Translations under genes and position numbers: made by a program | Shown here: in pieces, positions 1-6,708 of the stretch | How the letters are laid out: every line of letters begins with the position of its first letter | Position numbering within the stretch: the stretch's first letter is position 1 | NCBI GenBank assembly: GCA_018065165.1 | Contig: JAGHTV010000251.1 | Coordinates: forward strand, 1-8,763 | Source of the DNA: Candidatus Sodaliphilus fimicaballi | Lineage (GTDB): Bacteria > Bacteroidota > Bacteroidia > Bacteroidales > Muribaculaceae | Length of the DNA: 8,763 nucleotides | Direction of reading: 5' to 3' | Notes under the pieces: generated by a model | What the model saw: only the letters and a program-made list of their open reading frames with translations | Databases searched by the model: none | What the model was told of the DNA's origin: nothing

Positions 1-1402
1 TCTCAAGACCACCCACGAGGTGCTCGAGGCCCTCGGTACCGGGAATTGCCCAGTAGCGCACGTCGTGTGCATTACGCATGTAGGGTTTCCACACTGCCTT
101 GAGTTCGGCAGGTACATAGTTGGGCTTAATCTCGGGGTACTCGTCCTCATCGGGAATGCGCCATGCGCTAGAGCCGTTGGCAATGAAGGCATCGGTGAGC
201 AGCACAACGGGAGTCATATGCTCGATAGCGATGCGGGCAGCCTCAAACGCCATGTGGAAACAGTCGGTGGGACTGAGTGCAGCAAGCACTACGAGAGGAC
301 ACTCGCCACTGCGGCCGTAGAGGGCCTGCATGAGGTCGGTTTGCTCAGTCTTGGTGGGAAGACCTGTTGACGGTCCACCACGCTGAACATCGATGAGCAC
401 GAGGGGCAACTCGGCCATCACGGCAAGGCCTAGAGCCTCGCTCTTGAGAGACAGACCAGGACCTGAGGTACTGGTTACAGCCAGGTTACCAGCAAACGAT
501 GCACCTATGGCAGCACAAATGCCGCCTATCTCGTCCTCCATCTGCACAGCCTTTACACCCAGGTCGCGACGCTTGGCCAGCTCGTGCAGGATGTCGGTTG
601 CAGGAGTGATGGGATATGAGCCCAGGAACAAGGGGCGTCCGCTCTTCTCCGAAGCCATGATAAGACCCCAAGCGGTTGCCTTGTTGCCATTAACATCGGT
701 ATAGATACCGGGACGAGGCTCATCGGTCCCGATGCGATATGTCGACACGCTAGCGTGAATGTTGTGACCGTAGTCATAACCACCTCGTATCACCTTCTCA
801 TTGGCCTGTGCAATGGCAGGCTTGCTAGCAAACTTGTTGTTGATAAACTTGATGGGAGACTCCATGGGGATGTTGAACAGCCAGCACACGAGACCCAGCG
901 CAAACATGTTGCGACACTTCATCTGTGCCTTGAAGTCCATACCGGTGTCCTCGAGGGCTGCCTTAACCAGCGAAGTCAAGGGCACCTCAACCACCTGACC
1001 ACGCAGGTTGATCTCGGTATACGGATCGTCGGTAGTAAACAGAGCCTTGTCAAGGCCACTCTTGTTAAATGTGTCAACATCGACAATGGCAGCACCACCC
1101 TTACGCAGATACTTGGCATTTTGCTTGAGCGCTGCAGGGTTCATTGCTACGAGCACATCACACTCGTCACCAGGTGTGTGTACGCCATGTCCCATGTGTA
1201 CTTGGAATCCCGACACGCCATTGAGGCTACCTTGTGGAGCACGCACCTCGGCGGGATAGTCGGGGAATGTAGAGATTTGGTCGCCCAGTCCTGCACTCAC
1301 ATTGCTGAAGATAGTACCGGCAAGTTGCATGCCATCGCCACTATCACCGGCAAAGCGAACTACGATACTTTGACGGAACTGGACCTTTGCTTTATCATCC
1401 AT
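1..1402 (-). CDS. korA: 2-oxoacid:ferredoxin oxidoreductase, alpha subunit (KorA type), partial at 3' end
   Basis: Large subunit of a thiamine-diphosphate 2-oxoacid:ferredoxin oxidoreductase, most likely for 2-oxoglutarate. With KorB it interconverts 2-oxoacid plus CoA and acyl-CoA plus CO2 in the cytoplasm. 467 codons are visible; the frame runs open through the left edge. The protein starts MDDKAKVQFRQS and has an N-terminal gamma-like domain (residues about 10-190, with FAGDSGDGMQLAG near 18-30) followed by the pyrimidine-binding alpha domain (about 240 onward: GSYPITPATDILHEL, QMEDEIGG, TSTSGPGLSLKSEALG, QRGGPSTGLPTKTEQTDL). This fused gamma-alpha order is usual for bacterial KorA. Family members are about 600 residues or more, so roughly 130-150 residues lie outside. 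The ATG at 1402 is chosen because homology starts at once and a promoter-like motif lies upstream. korB would be expected just beyond the left edge. GC content is clearly higher than in the neighbouring island. The family is very sure; the exact 2-oxoacid is less sure. Confidence 0.93.
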   Translation of the reverse strand, partial: MDDKAKVQFRQSIVVRFAGDSGDGMQLAGTIFSNVSAGLGDQISTFPDYPAEVRAPQGSLNGVSGFQVHMGHGVHTPGDECDVLVAMNPAALKQNAKYLRKGGAAIVDVDTFNKSGLDKALFTTDDPYTEINLRGQVVEVPLTSLVKAALEDTGMDFKAQMKCRNMFALGLVCWLFNIPMESPIKFINNKFASKPAIAQANEKVIRGGYDYGHNIHASVSTYRIGTDEPRPGIYTDVNGNKATAWGLIMASEKSGRPLFLGSYPITPATDILHELAKRRDLGVKAVQMEDEIGGICAAIGASFAGNLAVTSTSGPGLSLKSEALGLAVMAELPLVLIDVQRGGPSTGLPTKTEQTDLMQALYGRSGECPLVVLAALSPTDCFHMAFEAARIAIEHMTPVVLLTDAFIANGSSAWRIPDEDEYPEIKPNYVPAELKAVWKPYMRNAHDVRYWAIPGTEGLEHLVGGLE

Positions 1403-1469
1403 TATAACTAATAAATTGTTTTGTTTTCCCTATGTTTTATTAGAGGCTTCATAAAGTCCCATTTGGGTG

Positions 1470-1477
1470 CAAAGTTA
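1470..1477 (-). promoter_or_regulatory. Bacteroidota-type -7 promoter element upstream of korA
   Basis: Read on the minus strand this is TAACTTTG, a match to the TAnnTTTG element used by the Bacteroidota primary sigma factor. It sits about 68 nt upstream of the korA ATG, giving an ordinary leader length. I see no good TTTG at the expected -33 spacing (the place holds TTCTTAAG), so the call rests on one box. It implies that korA has its own promoter and does not depend on read-through from the restriction-modification operon. Confidence 0.55.
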
Positions 1478-1530
1478 CTACTTTTTTACGTAATGCACCT
1501 TAAGAATTTGTTTAAACTGCGTTAATTGTG

Positions 1531-1550
1531 GCCTAAATCGCCTAAATCGC
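1531..1550. repeat. Short tandem repeat, 9-bp unit, two copies
   Basis: The unit GCCTAAATC occurs at 1531-1539 and again at 1540-1548, and the period continues for two more bases. It lies upstream of the korA promoter element. It may be a slippage product or a regulatory repeat; nothing in the sequence decides between these. Confidence 0.6.
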
Positions 1551-1567
1551 AGGTAGTATCATGTTTA

Positions 1568-1595
1568 GCATGGACGATGCAACGTCGGAGACGTT
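1568..1595. repeat. Two adjacent small palindromes, REP-like
   Basis: The first is GCAT-GGACG-ATGC at 1568-1580 (4-bp stem, 5-nt loop). The second is AACGTC-GGA-GACGTT at 1581-1595 (6-bp stem, 3-nt loop). They abut each other, and the second ends one base before the stop codon (1596-1598) of the IS200-like transposase remnant. Subterminal or flanking hairpins are known substrates of IS200-type and REP-associated Y1 transposases, so a decayed element end or REP unit is plausible. A weak terminator is possible but lacks a T-run. Confidence 0.45.
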
Positions 1596-1730
1596 CTATT
1601 TACCGTCATCGTAGAATACACAATCGTTTTCGGATGATATTTTATTCATTTCATCTTCAAATGTAGTTATTTGATGATGAATTTCCTGATTTTTAATATA
1701 ATTGATGATGTTTGCCTGGTCATCTAATAA
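1596..1730 (-). pseudogene. Remnant of an IS200-like / REP-associated transposase (Y1 family), C-terminal end only
   Basis: On the minus strand 44 sense codons end in TAG at 1598-1596. The peptide contains NYIKNQEIHH, TTFEDE and CVFYDD. This spacing of Y-I-x-N-Q-x-x-H-H followed by T-F-x-x-E and a terminal F/Y-D is what I recognise as the C-terminus of bacterial IS200-like and REP-associated tyrosine transposases. The catalytic HUH motif and the nucleophilic tyrosine are absent because the N-terminal 100 or more residues are missing. The frame upstream is broken by TAA at 1733-1731. A local start is lacking, apart from an internal ATG, so it is very probably not expressed. Identification is from pattern memory over about 35 residues. 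Confidence 0.5.
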
Positions 1731-1829
1731 TTAATAGACCCCACCTATAAACTTGAGTTGTTGCTTCAGGATCTCTTGATTGCATCGCTCGTCTAGACTG
1801 TTGTCAATCTTTTTAGAGATGTATATCAC
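1731..1829 (-). CDS. Possible 32-residue ORF overlapping the methyltransferase stop, or 5' part of the transposase remnant
   Basis: A GTG codon at 1829-1827 overlaps the TGA of the upstream methyltransferase as GTGA, an arrangement that permits translational coupling. The frame encodes 32 residues, rich in charged and polar residues (KKIDNSLDERCNQEI, then LKQQLKFIGGVY), and stops at TAA 1733-1731. The same frame continues past that stop into the IS200-like remnant. I do not recognise the peptide. It may be a chance coupling, a short tail gene, or decayed coding sequence joined to the remnant by a nonsense mutation. The latter or chance seems likelier than a functional gene. Confidence 0.2.
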   Translation of the reverse strand: MIYISKKIDNSLDERCNQEILKQQLKFIGGVY

Positions 1830-2995
1830 TTAATTCCAATGAAATCACTTAATGGTCTAATCTTTGACCTATATGTGTTGATGCCTTGCCTAAGTTTAGG
1901 GTGTTTGGTGAAATCAATCTCTTTCGTATTGTCGAAATGAAGAACCATGTAATAGGATGCGTGTTCGGGGTGGAAACCATGAGCTTCTAATGTTTCTTTT
2001 GTCCATATCTGAAAACTGCCTTTGTTCTTTAATTTGTAAAGATGGCAGTTTTCTCCATTAGTGTGAAGCAGAACATATCCCATTCTTTCAAAGCCTGGTG
2101 TTACGAGTATAGAACCCTTAGACTCACCTGCACGCATATAGGTTATTCCCTTTTCTTTCATTATAGGTTGGAGGGTTGACCTGACATGATTTACAAGAAC
2201 CTGTACTTCTTCGGGATTCTCAGACATTCGTTCGTATAGCTGGTTTGCCCTATCTTCGTTCTCTAATTCTATTCTTCGTTTATTTGCAAGAGCAATAAAT
2301 TTCTCATCTTGTTCTATGCCAATAAAACTACGGTTTAGGAGATTTGCAGCAATGCCTGTTGTGCAGCTTCCTGCAAATGGGTCAAGAATAGTTTCCCCTT
2401 TACGTGTTGAAGATAGAATTATTCTGTATAATAGACGGAGTGGCTTCTGAGTAGGGTGCTTACCGCAAGTCTTTTCCCAAGTGCCAGGAGCAGGCAATTT
2501 CCACACGTCAGGCATGTGAACACCATTATTCATTGCCTCCATCAATTCATAGTTGAAGTAATGACTGACATTTTCGCATTTCCTTGCCCAAATTATATAC
2601 TCGGCAGAGAAATTGAATCTTTGGTTGGTTAGTGTTTTGGGAGGATCAGTCTTTTGCCAAACTATCATGTTTAGAATCTTATAGCCTAAATCCTTCATAC
2701 AGTTGGCGACTTCGTATATATTATGGTATGTTCCACATACCCAGATTGTTCCAGAGTCTTTAAGCTTCTCTCGACAAAGAGAGAGCCATTTATAGTTGAA
2801 CTCATAGATTTCTTCTTTTGATCGCACTCGATCCCAATCCCCTTTGTCAAAACTGTGATACCTGTTGCCGATTTTTACGGTTCCATTTCCTGTTGAGAGG
2901 AAATATGGAGGATCCGCAAAAATCATATCAACAGGACCTACGATTCGAGGTATTTCGGTCATACAATCACCTTGAACAAGCCAAAAATTGTCCAT
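1826..2995 (-). CDS. Beta-class adenine-specific DNA methyltransferase (HinfI/DpnA-like) with extra C-terminal domain
   Basis: 389 residues; would transfer a methyl group from S-adenosylmethionine to adenine N6 in a specific DNA site. Motifs occur in beta-class order: catalytic DPPY at 28-31 (within FADPPYFLS), a target-recognition stretch, then KHPTQKP (179-185) and the AdoMet-binding DPFAGSCTTG (205-214) followed by FIGIEQDEKF. The ADPPYFLS opening and the DKGDWD that follows resemble M.DpnA and, more loosely, M.HinfI, whose sites are GATC and GANTC. Residues from about 245 to 389 lie beyond the catalytic core; they could correspond to the C-terminal domain of HinfI-like enzymes, but I do not recognise them. 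The start MDNFWLVQGDCM is the normal family start. It lies 11 nt after the nuclease stop, last in the operon. It is a different class from the two upstream methyltransferases and is not required by a FokI-type system. Family is very sure; specificity unknown. Confidence 0.9.
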   Translation of the reverse strand: MDNFWLVQGDCMTEIPRIVGPVDMIFADPPYFLSTGNGTVKIGNRYHSFDKGDWDRVRSKEEIYEFNYKWLSLCREKLKDSGTIWVCGTYHNIYEVANCMKDLGYKILNMIVWQKTDPPKTLTNQRFNFSAEYIIWARKCENVSHYFNYELMEAMNNGVHMPDVWKLPAPGTWEKTCGKHPTQKPLRLLYRIILSSTRKGETILDPFAGSCTTGIAANLLNRSFIGIEQDEKFIALANKRRIELENEDRANQLYERMSENPEEVQVLVNHVRSTLQPIMKEKGITYMRAGESKGSILVTPGFERMGYVLLHTNGENCHLYKLKNKGSFQIWTKETLEAHGFHPEHASYYMVLHFDNTKEIDFTKHPKLRQGINTYRSKIRPLSDFIGIK

Positions 2996-3006
2996 AAATA
3001 TGGCGT

Positions 3007-4848
3007 TTATACAATGATATTATTGCTACTAAATAAGTGCATAAAATCGGCTTTAGACAATCTTCCTGACTTTACTTCTTCTGCTTTCTCTAAAAGGACC
3101 TTTGTTGTGATAGCACCACCTTTTATTGCTACACCAGAATTTATGGATATTGTACGATTTGAGATGTCTGTCAAGCCGTTAGGAACAGTTGCGGTAAAAT
3201 TCGAAGAAACGAAAGTGAATCCTACTGATGTTACTAAACTTGGGAAATTAATCCACCATTGAGTAGGATTGACTGTAACATTTTTAAAGACAAAGTCAGA
3301 GATATATCTAAACATCTCGTCTTTCTGTGACCTTGGCAAATTATATCCTCCACTATAAGCTTTAGTATCTATAATAAGCCCTTTTGTATTTTCTGAGATA
3401 ATACCATCTGGCTTACTTGTTCCCCCCAACCATTTTCCGTTAAAGCCCAACTCGCTGGTTAATAGCTCAAGTGTTAACTGTTCCAAGTCTCTATTCTTGT
3501 TAGCATCAATAGAATAGTTTATTAGATTCAAATATTTATGATTTATACTTGACAAAGAGCTTCTAAGAGAGTTAACAATACCAACTACAGTAGAAGGAGT
3601 GACTGCTTTTCTTTTAGGAATGGTTAGTTTGCAAATTACATCATCAACATGGTACTTTCCCGCATTTGATACAGAAATTTGTATTCCAATTCTTCTGAGA
3701 CCTTCAATATCATCTTTTATAGTACTAATTGACTCGGAGAAGCCATTAGTTGCTAATGAGGCTTGAATAGAGACCAGATTTTTATGTTTTGTTCCTGATA
3801 TACAATCAATAATATAAGCACGTTTTGAACTTAGATAATCCGCATCAGATGATCTTGTTGCTAGAGACCCTAAATATACAATTTTGGGTATTCTTGGATT
3901 ACTAGAATTCCCTCTTGATTTGACAAATGCATTATGACCACTAAGTGTTATATAGTAGCATTGAAGTTCCGCAGAATAAGTAATACCACAGAAAGTGCCA
4001 GAAACAGTTTGGTTAGACTGTGATATCCAACCAATTTGTGATAATAGACTACAAATCATTCTTGCGTGTTTGTCCATGGTTCCTTCTCTATCACTTCTAA
4101 CCTTTTGCTTGGCTTTTGGAGATGGAGCTGCGTCATATTCTGCAAGCCAAATGTTTTCTGGAATGCTAGAAAAGCCAGCTTCGCCAATAAAGCCAAGAGC
4201 AGTACCTAGCTTAAATTGGGTCATTTTCGGATCGGCAATACTACCTGGTGTTATTCCAAATGTAGAATCCAACAAATCCAAAATTCGACATACCGGAGGG
4301 TAGGTTAATAAAGCCTCACCAATTACGATGTTATAATTAGGGTCTGAAGGTCCAGTACATGATGCAAAACGATTACCTAAAGGAGAAAGTGTGCAAGAAT
4401 CTGATGACTCATCATAATCTAATAATCCTATAGAAATTGCTAGTCGTAAATAGCTATCTGCAGACCAGTCATCAGTATATGGCTTCCTCTTATTTGTCAA
4501 TTGTCCTGTTAACTTGTTTTTGTAGTTCCTGTTTTTTTGCGCTTCAATGGCTGCTTGAATAAGACCACTACATGGTGCAGCAGAACGTGAAGGTCTATTT
4601 CCTTTTCCTTTGCCTTTTAATGCATTGTACGGCACAGGGGCAGTCATAGCAAGATGATATTTTAAATTTGATAGGCATGAATCTGCAGCATCATAATAAG
4701 TTCCATTATACTCTAATTGGTGATCACATAGCCAATCTATATTCATACAGACATTACGATTGACTTTAGATCCTGCAACAAATAAACATGCAATATTATA
4801 CAAATTGGTTATTTGTGATGCGTTTTGCGGGAATCCGATTGCTTTCAT
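3007..4848 (-). CDS. FokI/StsI-like type IIS restriction endonuclease
   Basis: 613 residues, against 583 for FokI and about 600 for StsI. It would bind an asymmetric site through an N-terminal region and cut at a fixed distance after dimerising through a C-terminal nuclease domain. The recognition half aligns with FokI throughout: PQN at 7-9, RSAAPC at 88-93, IEAQ at 101-104, DDWSADSYLR at 126-135, LTYPPVCRIL at 181-190, and REGTMDKHARMI at 254-265. The nuclease domain (about 425-613) has WLGGTSKPDG (473-482) and IIDTKAYSGGYNLP (492-505). The PD-(D/E)XK residues are therefore D481, D494 and K496, matching FokI D450, D467 and K469. KDEMFRYI keeps an Asp/Arg pair (D510, R514) equivalent to the FokI dimer salt bridge, and NPTQWWINFPS matches as well. 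The ATG at 4848 is supported by alignment with the FokI N-terminus. The gene appears intact and lies third in the operon, 11 nt after the second methyltransferase. Base composition is AT-rich like the rest of the island. Family is near certain; GGATG specificity is inferred. Confidence 0.95.
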   Translation of the reverse strand: MKAIGFPQNASQITNLYNIACLFVAGSKVNRNVCMNIDWLCDHQLEYNGTYYDAADSCLSNLKYHLAMTAPVPYNALKGKGKGNRPSRSAAPCSGLIQAAIEAQKNRNYKNKLTGQLTNKRKPYTDDWSADSYLRLAISIGLLDYDESSDSCTLSPLGNRFASCTGPSDPNYNIVIGEALLTYPPVCRILDLLDSTFGITPGSIADPKMTQFKLGTALGFIGEAGFSSIPENIWLAEYDAAPSPKAKQKVRSDREGTMDKHARMICSLLSQIGWISQSNQTVSGTFCGITYSAELQCYYITLSGHNAFVKSRGNSSNPRIPKIVYLGSLATRSSDADYLSSKRAYIIDCISGTKHKNLVSIQASLATNGFSESISTIKDDIEGLRRIGIQISVSNAGKYHVDDVICKLTIPKRKAVTPSTVVGIVNSLRSSLSSINHKYLNLINYSIDANKNRDLEQLTLELLTSELGFNGKWLGGTSKPDGIISENTKGLIIDTKAYSGGYNLPRSQKDEMFRYISDFVFKNVTVNPTQWWINFPSLVTSVGFTFVSSNFTATVPNGLTDISNRTISINSGVAIKGGAITTKVLLEKAEEVKSGRLSKADFMHLFSSNNIIV

Positions 4849-4859
4849 TTTTATGTAAA

Positions 4860-5693
4860 TTAATAATTTGTTATCAAAACTTCAATTGTCTTACTTTCTG
4901 TTGCTTGATAGTTTGAATTCGAATAATCTGCGTTTAGATAATGAATATTGTAGTTGTTAGCCCATGCAATAAGAGGTTCGTTTGCCTTACCTTTATGTCT
5001 GGTTACATTGGACAAGGCAAAACTGATTCCCCGTTGATTTAGTTTGTCCAGTTTTTCAAACAACGCTAAATCATCATTTGGACTCCATCCCTCGAAGCCT
5101 CTTTTGCCATCATTGTATGAGCCACAAGAGATTAAATAAGGAGGATCTGCATAAAGGAAATCACCAGGAACCATGAATCCTAAATCAAATTGTCTGAAAT
5201 TGCTAATATGATACTCAAAGCCCTGAATAGCCTCATGTAGTTGCCTGAGATTCCTTTCGGTATTTGCATTATATGAACTTCTGTTTATGCCAAATGGATT
5301 GTTAAACTCTCCACTGCTGTTAAACCTAAATTGGTGATTAAAGCCGTAGCAAACGAGCAAAAACAAATGAAGTGAAGAACGAGTTCTATTAAACTCTTCA
5401 CGCAGAGCATTGAATCCTTCTCTGTTTTGCTTTGTTAATCCATATTCATTGATTACTCCATGAATATTCTTTATCAGCTCTTCAATCGTGTAGTGTTGAA
5501 AATACTCAAACAGCCCTATTACATAATAATTTATGTCATTGCATATTACATGTTCTGCATTTACATTTATAGAAACGTCAAGTCCTCCTGCAAACAAATC
5601 AACAAAAGTGTTGATGTGCTCAGGAAACAGTGGAAGGATTTGAGGCAACAATTTATATTTACCTCCGATGTAATTTAGTGGAGATTTTATCAT
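4860..5693 (-). CDS. D12/Dam-class adenine-specific DNA methyltransferase, equivalent to the C-terminal half of M.FokI
   Basis: 277 residues; N6-adenine methyltransferase of the alpha (D12, Dam/DpnM) class. The N-terminus has motif X, SPLNYIGGKYKLLPQI (4-19). AdoMet-binding motif I is VDLFAGG (31-37), with CNDIN at 51-55 as motif II. The family target-recognition hallmark is GFNHQFRFNSSGEFNNPFG (117-135). Catalytic motif IV is YADPPYL (181-187), and the end IEVLITNY is typical. It begins one nucleotide after the stop of the preceding methyltransferase (TAA-C-ATG), so the pair is probably translationally coupled. Together they look like the two domains of the FokI modification enzyme encoded as separate proteins. 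It probably protects one strand of the asymmetric site; which strand cannot be told here. Complete, with no missing motif. Confidence 0.93.
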   Translation of the reverse strand: MIKSPLNYIGGKYKLLPQILPLFPEHINTFVDLFAGGLDVSINVNAEHVICNDINYYVIGLFEYFQHYTIEELIKNIHGVINEYGLTKQNREGFNALREEFNRTRSSLHLFLLVCYGFNHQFRFNSSGEFNNPFGINRSSYNANTERNLRQLHEAIQGFEYHISNFRQFDLGFMVPGDFLYADPPYLISCGSYNDGKRGFEGWSPNDDLALFEKLDKLNQRGISFALSNVTRHKGKANEPLIAWANNYNIHYLNADYSNSNYQATESKTIEVLITNY

Positions 5694-5694
5694 G

Positions 5695-6708
5695 TTACTT
5701 TTCTATAAAATAAAGTTGTTCCTTTAAGCCTTCTGTGTTATTAGGTATTTTATTCTTATAACGTCTATAATTGTATTCAAAAAGCCTGAAACTGGCTGCA
5801 TTACCCGAGTCTTTAACAATTTGAGACATCAAATCTGTACTCAATAGTCCTTCGTTGTTGTAGGACAAAAGAAGGTATCTGCATTTCAAAGAGCTTAACA
5901 ATTCTCTAAATGCGACTTCTGCACGACTTTTCTTGCAAAAATCAGACATTTTATCAGGATCGATTCTAACACCTGTTACACCCTTAATTGGTGGGTTATC
6001 ATACCTTGCTATCGTTTCGAGTATATGATAATTTGGCATATATTGCCTACCGTTATATGGAGGATCAAGATATACCAAATCACATTCTATTTGATGTGCA
6101 AATTCACTTGCATTTTGATTATAGCAGTGGCAGTCAACATCACTTGGAATAATATCAACCTCTTTTAAAACCAATTTGTTGAATGTTCTTTTGTCCCAAT
6201 ACTTTAGGTAAGCTCCATAAGTGCCTGTTATGTTAGAAACATAGGGTACAGCATTTAGAAGAAGGGACAATAAGTAGTAGTACTCGGAATCAGAAATCTC
6301 ATTTCGCAATCTATCAATTTCTTGACGAACTAAATCAATCTTCAATGCGTTGTCGCATTGAAAGTACATTCTCTTGCAATCGTCATGCGGGGAATAATTC
6401 TGATAGATAAAAGCGCTTTCAATGTCAAACCAGGGGCAATTATCTATTGATAGATGGTTCAAGTGACCAATGATATCATGCAAATTGTGAGAGATTGGTG
6501 CATTCATCTCTAGAACCCCTTTGTTAATAACATAGGAAAGATATAAAATATCATTTGATAGTACTGAATAACCATGTTCCTTAAAGAACCGAGACACAGT
6601 ACCAGTACCAGCAAATATATCCGTGATTATACGGACGTTTTGAGTACACTCATTGATTACCTCCTGAATGTTGTCAAGCATCAGGCCTTTACTACCTAGA
6701 TAGCGCAT
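5695..6708 (-). CDS. D12-class adenine-specific DNA methyltransferase, equivalent to the N-terminal half of M.FokI
   Basis: 337 residues; N6-adenine methyltransferase of the alpha class. It starts MRYLGSKGLMLDNIQEVI, which closely resembles the start of M.FokI. AdoMet-binding motif I is DIFAGTGTVSRFF (30-42), followed by LSNDI (50-54). Catalytic motif IV is YLDPPYNGRQY (213-223), then NYHILETIARYDNPPIKGVTG (226-246), LLLSYNNEG (279-287) and a terminal YNYRRYKN (312-319) with LYFIEK, all as in the FokI N-terminal domain. M.FokI continues into a second domain, but here translation stops and the second domain is the next gene. It is the first gene of the operon, 74 nt after the PorE-like gene on the same strand. 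The ATG at 6708 is the only sensible start because motif X begins at once. Complete; family very sure, pairing with the endonuclease strongly supported by context. Confidence 0.93.
   Translation of the reverse strand: MRYLGSKGLMLDNIQEVINECTQNVRIITDIFAGTGTVSRFFKEHGYSVLSNDILYLSYVINKGVLEMNAPISHNLHDIIGHLNHLSIDNCPWFDIESAFIYQNYSPHDDCKRMYFQCDNALKIDLVRQEIDRLRNEISDSEYYYLLSLLLNAVPYVSNITGTYGAYLKYWDKRTFNKLVLKEVDIIPSDVDCHCYNQNASEFAHQIECDLVYLDPPYNGRQYMPNYHILETIARYDNPPIKGVTGVRIDPDKMSDFCKKSRAEVAFRELLSSLKCRYLLLSYNNEGLLSTDLMSQIVKDSGNAASFRLFEYNYRRYKNKIPNNTEGLKEQLYFIEK

Larger units (their letters stand above)
1403..1595. other. Non-coding junction between korA and the transposase remnant
   Basis: No convincing reading frame is present on either strand. 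From left to right it holds the korA leader, the -7 element, an 8-bp palindrome GTTTAAAC at 1510-1517, a 9-bp tandem duplication at 1531-1550 and two adjacent small palindromes at 1568-1595. I see no clear intrinsic terminator for the restriction-modification operon, since the palindromes are not followed by a T-run on the minus strand. This is the boundary between the resident chromosome and the AT-rich block. Confidence 0.5.
1826..6708 (-). other. Four-gene type IIS restriction-modification operon on an AT-rich island
   Basis: Gene order is methyltransferase, methyltransferase, endonuclease, methyltransferase, with gaps of 1, 11 and 11 nt, so a single transcript is likely. Sampled lines of the block are roughly 30-40% GC, against roughly 50-58% in korA and the PorE-like gene, consistent with recent acquisition. 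No controller protein, helicase, integrase or antirestriction gene is included. The two cognate methyltransferases precede the nuclease, an order that would favour protection before cutting when the system enters a new host. Confidence 0.85.

Noticed and set aside
755..1411. 218-codon plus-strand open frame
   Set aside because: It is antisense to korA, whose minus-strand frame matches a conserved family throughout; the plus-strand peptide has no recognisable motif.
1510..1517. GTTTAAAC palindrome as an operator for korA
   Set aside because: An 8-bp AT-rich palindrome is too common to interpret without conservation data.
1581..1595. Palindrome as an intrinsic terminator of the operon
   Set aside because: The stem is only 6 bp and is not followed by a T-run on the minus strand.
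3995..4303. 102-codon plus-strand open frame within the nuclease
   Set aside because: It lies opposite a stretch where the nuclease aligns residue by residue with FokI; no motif of its own.
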